Of a DNA stretch of 64,000 bases, positions 54,758 to 64,000 are shown piece by piece (position 1 is the first letter of the stretch; each line of letters opens with the position of its first letter). The DNA is from Phallusia mammillata (lineage: Eukaryota > Chordata > Ascidiacea > Phlebobranchia > Ascidiidae). The notes under the pieces were generated by a model. That model searched no databases, had not been told where the DNA came from, and saw only the letters and a program-made list of their open reading frames with translations. Location of the stretch: NCBI GenBank assembly GCA_003260075.1, contig QLIY01000007.1, forward strand, positions 359,921 through 423,920. Reading direction: 5' to 3'. A program made the position numbers and the translations under genes.

Positions 54758-57054
54758 AACCCTAAATTGTGATCAACTAAAATGTAGGTCCCTGTTGGTT
54801 GTTTGTTTGTAACCGTGCCCATTGGTGTTATTATAGATTTTTCTTTGCTACAATGGAATGTGGACGTTTTGGAAAGTGTCTGAATACCTCATGGCATACA
54901 TACGTATGAGCGAAGAAAATGAGGTAGGGTCCCAAAAAACTCAATAAAGTTTCTCATAAAACGAAAAATCACCCTTATTTTTATAAATTTCAGCTTGTTC
55001 AGTCTTTGGTATTTGTCGGGATATGCTTTTTGATCCTCTGTGTTCTTAACCTGCCTTGGAGACTGTACCTAACCTTTGGAATTGAGGGAAAATATCAGGA
55101 AAGCAATCAGGTAATTTCAAAAACGGGAGGTTGAATCATTAATTTTTTATGTTCTTTGGCAACAATTCAACTTTTCAGTTCAGCGCGAAATATCAGACTT
55201 TCAGTTTCTTCTTCTTTTTACCTTTCGACAGTTAGATTAATTTGATTTTCTGTTGATAGTCGAGAAAACAACTTAGTCTGTAGCTTTTTCAAACATGTAA
55301 GACCTGATTAGTAACTTATTTGCATTCATGCGCAGACAACAATATTTTTGTTGCATTTTATTTCAGACTTCGAGTTTTTCTTCAAACATTATGCAAAGAA
55401 TTGTTTGTTGGGTATGACTATCATGCTTCTATGGACTTCAGTTATATTCCTCGGCTGCAAGAACTTTGAAGCATTTTGGCAGAAAGACTTTATGAGGACT
55501 CACTACCTTCCGAGAATTTTTTTCGGTTTTGCATTGGAATTATCTGTTATTGTAAGGCACTATATATAGCACTACATGTTTCGATTTTGCCCGAGACACG
55601 TTTTTTGTATCAGAATGTCAGTAGTGTAAATGTGTTTTTACTTGTTTAGGCTATGGCTTAACATAGAAATACCTTTAACCCCTACAACTTTATGTGTCGT
55701 TTACAGTATACGATTAACTTCGTTTCTGAGTACCAAGCATCACCTATTGACAAGTTTACTTCTTTGTCCGACAGTAAAATAAAAAGCAAAATAAAAAAGC
55801 TTGCAGATTCCATCGGATTTCCCTTCAAAAGCGTCTGTCTCGTTGAAGGTAAATCTGTTTGTGTAGAAAACCTATTAAAATGGGACCAAATGAAGTGTAT
55901 GTTTCTATGTGATAATATGATATCAGACATTGTCGTTCATTTTTTCGAGCAGCTGGGTTAACTCAGATGAATGACAACGTTGCCTACTTATGTGGATTTC
56001 CCAGAAGAAAACACATCGTGTTGCAAAACAGAATCCTTCCAGCTGAAAAAACAAAATCGGAGTTGTTAGAAGGGGTAACTGGGCTTGTAAAGTTTATTCG
56101 CTTCCATATTTTACGTTTAAAGACGATTGTCAACGGTCGCATCTAGTTTTCCACTTACATTTCCGTTTTTGTGAACTATTGTTTCTTACAACAAGTTTTA
56201 TGCAAGTAGAAACGAATGGGGTTGTGCGCCTGATTGTGGAAAGGGGTGGGATTTGGTTGTAGATGACGACTCCTGACATATGATATCCACAGGGAAGCAC
56301 AAGGAAAACGAGTTGGAACAATGAAATGGTTGAGGCAATCGTTGGCCGCGAACTTGGTCACTGGAAATTTAATCACACTCCAAAGCTAGTTGCGATAAGA
56401 ACGGTAACTTCAATTTGCTTGCAGATTGGGTTTACTGTTATAGAATCTGTGGCTACTTTCAAGTTAACTAATGTCCCAAAGAAATCCGTGACACCGATAT
56501 ATCGATTGTAATTTTTAAACCTTTTAGTTCGCAGCTGTGTTTTTGACCCCCATTGGTTGGGTTTTAATGGGCGATTCGACGATTTTCGAGCAATTTGGCC
56601 TTAGGGCTCAGCAACCGTATATCATCAGAGCTTTAATTGTTTTCTTAGACATTCTTGGCCCCTTAATTGAGGTAGGTTGCCAGTGTATGCAATTTACGCT
56701 TTTCAATACTATTGTCAACTTTATTTGCTTTATATCTTCTACTAAGGTTGGCTGTGTTATCATGAACAAGTTTTTAAGACGCTGTGAATCTGAGGCCGAC
56801 GAATTTGTTGCTCTTTCACTAAGAAAACCTGACGATCTTAAAATTGCTTTGATTAATTTGTGCAGGGTAATGTCAGCTTACAGTTACACCTTACTACAGC
56901 ATTGATAATATTTTATAAGTTTAACATGAAATTGGCGCAGGACAATCTTAAATTTCCAGTGAATGATAAGTGGTATTCAGCTTGTAAGTGTGATAAACCT
57001 GACTTGTTGGATCGCCTGGAAGCAATAGAGGAAATCAAGAAAAGATTTGCATGA
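53204..57054 (+). CDS. STE24-like protein with degenerate zinc site (RELGH), probable pseudoprotease
   Basis: Eleven exons, 464 residues: 53204-53278, 53683-53829, 54837-54923, 54994-55110, 55336-55551, 55707-55848, 55953-56074, 56293-56403, 56528-56671, 56747-56866, 56941-57054. The protein has the same length as the intact paralogue. The motif is GRELGHWKFNH (R321, E322, H325; bases 56347-56361): the first zinc His is Arg, while the catalytic Glu, the second His and the downstream CESEADEF glutamate are retained. Exon 5 is 72 codons against 51 in the intact gene; its acceptor at 55335 is chosen because the later TTTCAG would break the frame. As in the second paralogue, the intron before the motif exon is phase 0 (phase 1 in the intact gene), so the two degenerate genes share a more recent ancestor. 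Introns carry hAT-like elements. Confidence 0.9.
54028..54470. mobile_element. hAT-like element in intron 2 of the third STE24 gene
   Basis: Starts GAGGTCGGCAACCTTTTTTG and ends near GGTTGTCGATCATTG. The segment 54070-54275 recurs in inverted orientation at about 62435-62645, including TTTATGCTTACCATAAAGTT. A short G run lies at 54060-54069 and an ambiguous base at about 54276. Confidence 0.55.
54472..54694. mobile_element. hAT-like MITE, right end lost in a poly-G gap
   Basis: Starts GCGGTCGGCAACCTTTTTTG. The internal GGACCGGTACCGGGCCGCGG and TAAATATTTAGCA-type words relate it to 545-779. The expected right terminal repeat falls in the G run 54695-54756. Confidence 0.6.
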
Positions 57055-57242
57055 TATTTATTCAAAGTCTGCTGCATTAGGAGATATCTTTTTGGTGTAG
57101 GATTTATTACTGAGTGTTTAGTTGTTTTTTAATAGTAGCATTTTTGGGTTTAGTAGCACAAGATTTTGTTTGTTGATCATTGCAAAGATTTTTTTAAATG
57201 TGATTTTCAGGTTAACAGTTGTTTTAGTGATTTGTTGAAGTT

Positions 57243-57248
57243 AATAAA
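57243..57248 (+). terminator. Polyadenylation signal of the third STE24 gene
   Basis: AATAAA about 190 bases after the TGA stop, same strand. Confidence 0.5.
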
Positions 57249-58870
57249 AACATATTTTGCTTTATTGAAGCATTGAACGTTCTGATAAAGGATTAATCAA
57301 CTCACATTCTACTCAGATCTCATGACAACCTTAAGCTTAGCGCTAAGTATACAGCTTTGCATTTATTTGGTGTTATTTAATTCACACAGCATCGAGACTT
57401 TTGTGCTAAACACAGCGTTTTCCAAAGCTGTATAGGCGTAAAATGACTCTTATATGGTCCGAAATCAGTGAATGCATCTCGTGGTTGCTGCTTAAAACAA
57501 ATGTAGTAAATTGTTTGGTAAACATTGTTGCTACATATAATGAGGTCTGTTTTATTAACTGCTGTAGAAGTGCTTGGTTTTAATCAGTATTTTTTCAATT
57601 AAAACTACCTTTGCGCTAAATCAGCCCGGAGTTACTAGGAAAACCAAACAGTTTTAATTGGTTGGAAATACTTAAAACGTTTAGCAACATAATAAGCAAG
57701 CGCTGAAGAAAAAAGTTTGAGAGACATTGGTATACTTAAGTGAAAAAAAATATGGTTGTTGCTTTTTTATTCTGAAGTTTAAAAATCTTATTTTGTTTAT
57801 CTTTAACAGGCTACACCTTGGTAACAAAACACAACGACATTTCAGAATATTTAGCTGTTATGCTACACGTTTCATTTTGTGATGAATTTTCGACTGGTTG
57901 GCGACCTACAGATCCAAAAAAGGGGTGTTCACATTAACACTTTTTTTGATGTATATCCATTGTAGTCCTAAGCTGCGATAAACTAACAACTTTCCAAATT
58001 CATTTATTAACCACTCGAAGACCGTGTATAACTACACATTTCAGCATAAAAAGAGTGATTAGTGTGGTGATGACTTTTATTTCCAAAATGGTAGACAGAA
58101 TTTTTCAAGCAACGTGGCATTGCAGCATTTTCCAATTGTAAATAAACAGTAAGAAATGCGGTTGAATAAACGACTCGCGTAAAGTATATTGCCAATTCAA
58201 GGTGTGTTTAAAGCAACATGGAAAGTAAACCGCTTACAATAAATTTCCTCATAAATCGGTTTATTTAAGGAACAATTCTTCGAAATCTCGATGCTTTAAA
58301 AGCGAAAGTGCTTTTATTCAGTGTTTTACAATTACTTGCACGTAGGGTCTATTTGGCCAAAAACAGCGTTGCAAAGGACATGGTTAAGAGTTTTAATTTC
58401 CTTTTGTAATACAAGCATTTATAATGGTTACATAAAGTTACAGGCATAAGTAACAATGGAAAATGGGTTTATTTAGGATCAATACATAAACGATATATGT
58501 AATCTATTGCGTTTGTTTTAACTCCACATAAAATTTATACATTTTTTTTATTAAATTACTACAGTGTCTGCATTTAATCGCTGTACGTTTCTTTCATACC
58601 AACACATTTAACAAAACATGGTATTTGTAACAATTCTTGTAGAAATTACATTTTAATCCACTGCATCAGCCTAAGCGTCATTACTTCAATGGCCATGGAC
58701 ACAGCTTAGCGAAAGTTGTCCAATAATAACAATGTATGAGTTCAAAAATGCTACCTTATATTATAAGATACCTTCTCAGTATCACGTAAAAAACACGCAA
58801 ATAAACATTTTTTCCAAGTAAATAACACGTTTTTGTAAATACAAGAGACCTTTTAGAGTAGTGGTTCCCA

Positions 58871-58929
<59 letters not shown>

Positions 58930-59033
58930 GGGGGGGAATTTTGTAATTTGTAGGATTTGAATATCGAAATAAATTTGAATATCGACAAGACAAAAAAGGT
59001 TGGGAACCACTGCTTTAGAGTTTCGACTTTTAC
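57249..59033. other. Convergent intergenic region and phosphatase 3' UTR
   Basis: The plus-strand STE24 gene and the minus-strand phosphatase gene converge here. No further gene is seen. Minus-strand polyadenylation candidates (TTTATT on plus) occur at about 58258 and 58547. Confidence 0.45.
58859..59012. mobile_element. hAT-like MITE mostly replaced by a poly-G gap
   Basis: Ends AGTGGTTCCCAACC and GGTTGGGAACCACT are perfect inverted matches flanked by TTTAGAG on both sides. The interior is a G run of about 60 bases (58874-58936) with one A. Confidence 0.7.
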
Positions 59034-62000
59034 TCAAGCATCAAGCTGAACTAACGGCGTAAACTGTCGGTACAAGGTTGATGTCTCTTCGATAAATTTG
59101 CCAGCAGCTTCATACAGGAAGCGATATTGGGTCTGAAACGAAAGTTGTTGCAACGTTTATGCCACACGAAATTACGTTGCTATGGAATAAAACAAATTAG
59201 AGACGTCATTTGTATACGTAGTGAGGCTACTGTCGTTTGATCGTGTGATGGTCTTTTAAGCATTCGCATTTTATGGTACTTCATGGTATTTTTGTGAGAA
59301 GGAGATTTATGTCTATAGTTTGTTGGCTAAGGTTATTTGGAACGCTCTTTGTGTCGTGTCAGCAGACGTGTTGTCCTGCATAATTCAGTTTTTGCTGTGA
59401 TTTGGTGTTTTAAACTTTTGAATGGTATTAGGTGAAAATGAGTATTTCAGGTTTGCATCGTTTCATAAATGCTGTGGTTAATATTTCTTAAGTTTTAAAT
59501 CAGTTATTTTATTGAAAATTTCTTAAACTTGGCAGAAATTTTTACAAAACCTTTTTAAAACATGCAATGATGCTCTGTAAAAAAGCGCATATTTGTTTTT
59601 TCATTAACAGCGAAACATATATATCTGTTAAGTATGCAATGAATAGTTGTTTTAATCTGGATAAATTTATCCACTTAAATGTCGACAAAACTCTACAAAA
59701 AAGTCACTGTTTTGACGACATTGACGTGATCAAGGATTATTTTAAAAATTATTTGACGACAAGATAAAAAGCTAAAATTAACAAGAAAATCAAAATAAAA
59801 GCACAAAGAAACTTACCGGGGTTTCTACCATTCCTTGTCTGAGATCTCTCAAGTCCTTCACAGTGCGCAAAACATCGATCCTGCCTTCGACCTTAATTCT
59901 CTCAAGGATTTCAATCAGAGCAAGGAACGTCCCTGTTTTACCACGACCGTCACTGTAACATTAAGTCAGTAAAGAAACTATTATATTTCCTTCCAATCCT
60001 CAGAGACTAACCATTCTTCAAAATATAGCCTACCTCCTTGAATAAGTATATTTTGCGCAATTTGGGTTTTAAAACACGGGGGGGGGGGGAAACTATTATA
60101 TTTCCTTCCAATCCTCAGTGACTAACCATTCTTCAAAATATAGTCTACCTCCTTGAATAAGTATATTTTGCGCAATTTGGGTTTTAAAACACAATTAGAT
60201 TCTCATTTTAATATGCTCACTTATGTAAAAATATTCTTTTAGTAAGTGTGACGCACATGATGTTTTACGACTTAAGAACAGTTTTATCTGAGCTTAACAG
60301 TGGACACATCTGGTACTGAATATGTATCATACCTGCATTGTACCATAACTGCTGTTTCGGCGTTCGCCCGCTGGTGCACCATAGAAATCAGATGAAACAG
60401 CTTCTGTGGTTCGGGGAATTCCCGACCTAGCCAGCCCTTGAACTGAAGAATCACAACTTCCACCTGAAATTACAGAAGTTAATTAACTATGAGTATCAAT
60501 TTCCAACAAAACGAAGTAACGATTTACTGTTAGACATTGTTTTTTTTCACCACTTCTCTCATTTCTTTTTTTGTAAAGCGTCTTTTATAGCACTAAAAAT
60601 CAGTGGTGGGATTCAAAGTTTTTGTCAGCCGATTCTATCATAAAAGTCATATTTTTCAGCCGGTTCTATAGTCCATTGACAGTAACCAGTAATGCTAACC
60701 GGTTTGCTGATCTCATAAAGTCAATTGACAGTAACCAGTAATGCTAACTGGTTCGCTGATCTCATAAAATTTCGTGAAACGGTTCTATAGAACCGGTGCG
60801 AACCGGCTGAATCCCAACACTGACCAAACTCTGCCAAATTATTTAAACGTGTCGAACCTGTCGACTGTTGCAAGACAACTCAAGTTTTTGTTTGACGATT
60901 CCTTGTTCATCGCCCTCACTAAGAAGTTTGACTGAATATTCGCCGTGTTTTGCTTCTTCTGATGTATTTTGTGGCCAGTATTGATAACTCTACAAGAGGA
61001 AAACAAAAATCAAGCATAAAGTCAAAATTTAACCCAGTTGCAACAACATACAAACAAAACAATATGCTTCAAGGCGCGTTTAACCAGCCAAACATTAATA
61101 AATCTTACAAATATTGACAAAAAACACTTTTAAATCTTAAATTAGAACCAAGTTTATGTTTCAAGGTATACATGAATTTGAGGTAATTTTTTAACCTTCT
61201 GGCCAGAGGATGGAAACTGGACTATGGTTTCAGTTTCTGAATGCCACACGGCGTGCCAAAATTCAATAACGGTGCTTTGGGTGGGTGCTTTAGCCGCAAT
61301 AACTTTTCTCTGTATTCCGCTGATCTAAATCACACAAAAACATTAACCAATTTGTTGTTATGGTTTCAAACTGTTTTTTAATATAATTAAAATTGTAATT
61401 TGTTCGTACCGGAATTTCAGAGGCGTCGTATTCCGTGTTAATTGTTTGATTTTCCAGAGCTGGGAGTTTTAGTCTGGAGCGGTCACCTGATAAAAAATCA
61501 AATGAAACACAAATTAAAACTGTGTGGCAAAAATAAGCTAAATTCAGAAAACTTTTTGTAGTTGTGAACGATTAATATATATCCAAGAATTGTAAGCAAT
61601 GTATCTCTATGGAGTCAGTATTACTTGATAATTTCGCAACATACAGTGCCGCTGTTTGACGTAAAGGCTTTTCAATTATAGGTCGAAACATTGTGCACTA
61701 CTTGTAGCTTACATATCTCTATAAAATTAGTACAATTTACTCGGGTTAAATCAAGGCGCGATTAGGAAAGCATTACTGTTATATGTGTTTAAGTGTGCCT
61801 CAAACACAAATCAGTTAGCATTTGCTTTGACATAAAATATGCAGCTTTTAATCGCAATTTCAGCTTAACATGTAAAAACACTCTGCAAAGCAACATGTAA
61901 AAATAACAGCCACATAAAAGTTTGAACACCTGAATTTTTGTTGACGAATGTTGAGACTCCAGTCAAACTGGGAGGAACGACTATTTCCAGCTTTTCAAAT

Positions 62001-63875
62001 TCAATATGAAATGCCAGTTTTCCGCCTATTCCTGGCCTGTAATTAACAACAGTTTTGTGAACAAGATTTTGTGTCGAAAAACGCTGTAGATCGCTTACTC
62101 TTTTAGTGTTTGTGGTTTCAGTTTTTCTTTAAGGGTAAAATCGAAACATACAGTGCTTAAAGGCTTACGCTGAAACTTTTCTCAAGCAAAAAAGATTCTG
62201 GCATTTGCAGGAGTAAAGCAGATTGGCTTAAGTGCAAATTAATTGACTCATCTCACTATATAAATGACTGGTTTATCAATTATCAAAATTCAAGAAACGA
62301 ATTGACTTCTGAAATATGTTTCTTTTTTGTAAATTTCAAAGGTTTTAGCGTAAATAGAAATCGACAATGAACCAATTTAACTTTATGGTAAGCATAAAGG
62401 GGGGGGGGGGACTTCTAAAATATGTTTCTTTTTTTGTAAATTTCAAAGGTTATAGCATAAATAGAAATCGACAATGAACCAATTTAACTTTATGGTAAGC
62501 ATAAATTGTGACGAGAGGCTTGCATCCTCATTATGTAATATTCCCTGAGCATATTTACACCGGTAATTTTTATTGTGTTTGATCACCAACATGAATTTTA
62601 TAATGTTTAAGCTGGTAAATCACTTTCTATATTATATATAATTCAGCCCAAATCGATTTTTCTGCCTTATGTGGTTTTTACGAGAGAATGTGTCGTTAAA
62701 AATCGGTAACAGATGGCTGAAATCTCACATAAAAATAAAAGGAAACACCCATTTTTTTTTCGAAACCAGCGATATTTCCAGGAAATTGATTTAGGCAAAT
62801 TGTCTTGGTGAATTTTGTAAAACTAGACCCTGTTGCTGAAGTTTTAACAACCGGTAATACGTAAATAAAAACTCATTCTGTTTCTCTGGAAACCTGTTGC
62901 CATAATTAGAGTTGTACTTGAACAATAACAATGATCGTCGTTAAGTATGTTGCCTGTCAGAGGGTCAAATACTGCTCAATCAATTGATTCTAAGCTCATT
63001 TGACTTATCCATACAAGATACTTTTTTCAACTGCTTTTTCCGTTGCCACTTACGTGTTTATTGTGAAGAGTTTATCCCCAATAATTGAAGATTCAAAGTC
63101 GGTGTCTCCCAGGCTTTGCATCTCAGCCAGCAGTCTATGCAGGAACACATACTGCGCCTGTTTAAATGAAGAATTTGGTTCGACTGTTTTGGCAATTTTA
63201 TGATATTCATTGAAAAGTGTGTTTAAAACTGTTTCCAGCATACTGCGCTCAGATACGGGGCCATTGACCTTGTAAAATAATGACCTTTCGGTGTTTGGTT
63301 GCGTTTCCTTTAGGTCGTTAAGGATATAAAGTGAGGGGGGGGGGTGCCTGTTTAAATAAAATAATTTGATCCGACTGTTTTGGCGTCAAGTGTTACATAT
63401 AAGTTAATCTTATTCAATTTTTTTCAATTTATTCAAAAAATTTCAAAACTTATTAAAAACATTCTTGTACGCAAAACTTACAAACATTTAATGATATTCA
63501 TTGAAAAGTGTGTTTTAAACTGTTTCTGGCATACTGCGCTCAGATACGGGGCCATTGACCTTGTAAAAAATCACTATTCGGTGTTTGGTTGCGTTTCCTT
63601 TAGGTCGTTAAGGATATAAAGTGAAAGCTGTTTATGACCGTGCATGGTTTCGACAAGCAAACAAATTCACCCTATCTAAGCACAGCTGGAATTTATGTGC
63701 GTCGTATGTTAAGATTTGGGCTATTTCGATGAGTGGGTTTGCATACAACATAACGTTAGGTATTAAGCTTTGATTATAATGCACCAAGTCAATGGTTTTC
63801 AGCGTTCTAACCAGTGATTGGACCATCTCGGGTCGTTGCCTTCGCATTTCCAGAACACACTGAAAGATGTTGACT

Positions 63876-63962
<87 letters not shown>

Positions 63963-63975
63963 ACCGACTCCAGCA
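59034..63975 (-). CDS. Receptor-type protein tyrosine phosphatase, D1 end plus D2 (5' partial)
   Basis: Minus-strand exons: 63975-63812 (with an internal poly-G gap), 63157-63054, 62036-61930, 61486-61410, 61324-61196, 60989-60858, 60463-60333, 59952-59817, 59132-59034 (TGA). The first exon opens with the D1 P-loop remnant SAGVG, then the gap, then VLEMRRQRPEMVQSL, joining AQYVFLHRLLAEM: a canonical catalytic domain. The linker INTPGIGGKLAFHIEFE leads into D2, with DRSRLKLPALE, QYWPQ, LQFKGW, the P-loop VQCSDGRGKTGTF and a closing QYRFLYEAA helix. D2 lacks three catalytic features: WPD reads WLG, the His before Cys is Gln, and the invariant P-loop Arg is Lys. D1 should carry the activity and D2 a regulatory or docking role, as is known for the family. 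The ectodomain, membrane segment and most of D1 lie beyond the window. Splice phases agree throughout. Confidence 0.9.
59978..60195. repeat. Allelic-type duplication in a phosphatase intron
   Basis: AAACTATTATATTTCCTTCC to GGGTTTTAAAACAC is present on both sides of G run 60078-60089 with two substitutions. Confidence 0.75.
60601..60822. mobile_element. hAT-like MITE in a phosphatase intron
   Basis: A 222-bp element with ends CAGTGGTGGGATTCA and TGAATCCCAACACTG. It contains a tandem duplication of about 57 bp around TTGACAGTAACCAGTAATGC. No clear target duplication. Confidence 0.65.
62312..62645. repeat. Repeat inverted relative to 54070-54275, with a poly-G join
   Basis: The part from about 62435 to 62645 is the reverse complement of a third-STE24-gene intron segment. 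Its left part is doubled around G run 62399-62410 (about 62312-62398 and 62411-62503). Confidence 0.7.
63160..63625. repeat. Allelic-type duplication in a phosphatase intron
   Basis: TGCCTGTTTAAAT, ATGATATTCATTGAAAAGTG and AGGTCGTTAAGGATATAAAG occur on both sides of G run 63335-63344. The right copy has an extra insertion of about 90 bp (63390-63490), so the haplotypes seem to differ by an indel. Confidence 0.65.
63878..63961. other. Long poly-G run inside the phosphatase D1 P-loop exon
   Basis: 84 G within coding sequence between SAGVG and the VNIFQCVLEMRR segment. About 20-25 codons of D1 are missing here; translated literally it gives poly-Pro. Confidence 0.8.
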
Positions 63976-64000
63976 CTGAAAATAAATATTGTTGTTGTGA

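Overview
The window is 64 kb of AT-rich animal nuclear DNA: genes are split by GT-AG introns and there are no prokaryotic operons, rRNA genes or CRISPR arrays. The gene families (prenyl protease, receptor tyrosine phosphatase, secreted vWA protein, metazoan NlpC/P60-type protein), the compact exon layout, high haplotype divergence and many hAT-like MITEs suggest a marine invertebrate deuterostome, possibly a tunicate. The species is inference; the sequence does not prove it.

Layout. (1) 0.36-6.8 kb, plus strand: a nine-exon gene for a cysteine-rich protein with a von Willebrand A domain whose metal site is degraded. (2) 7-12.2 kb: MITEs, an 87-bp-arm foldback element, a degraded tRNA-derived repeat and a few weak coding candidates. 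(3) 13.1-30.2 kb, minus strand: a six-exon reconstruction of an NlpC/P60-like cysteine-hydrolase-fold protein, its large introns filled with repeats; the 5' exons were not found. (4) 30.2-37.3 kb: mostly unassigned sequence, locally CpG-rich, with a few candidate exons. (5) 37.3-38.6 kb, minus: a small basic protein resembling the ribosome-biogenesis factor RBIS, head to head with (6) 39.1-44.5 kb, plus: an intact STE24/ZMPSTE24 CAAX protease with HELGH. (7) 45.0-46.8 kb: a tRNA-like SINE and a decayed jockey-type LINE. (8) 47.3-51.1 kb and 53.2-57.1 kb, plus: two further STE24 paralogues with conserved exon structure in which HExxH has become RQVGH and RELGH. (9) 59.0-64.0 kb, minus: the 3' part of a receptor protein tyrosine phosphatase, the end of D1 and all of D2; D2 has lost its catalytic residues.

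The most interesting biology is the tandem of one apparently active and two apparently catalytically dead STE24 proteins, kept open at full length, and the multi-exon NlpC/P60-type gene in an animal.

A second, technical theme runs through the window: about 27 poly-G runs of two size classes (about 10 and 55-100 bases). Many short ones are flanked on both sides by the same 60-350 bp sequence with SNP-level differences. I read these as unresolved joins between allelic contigs, with gaps filled by G. They duplicate or interrupt exons in the STE24, NlpC/P60 and phosphatase genes and create false poly-Gly and poly-Pro reading frames.
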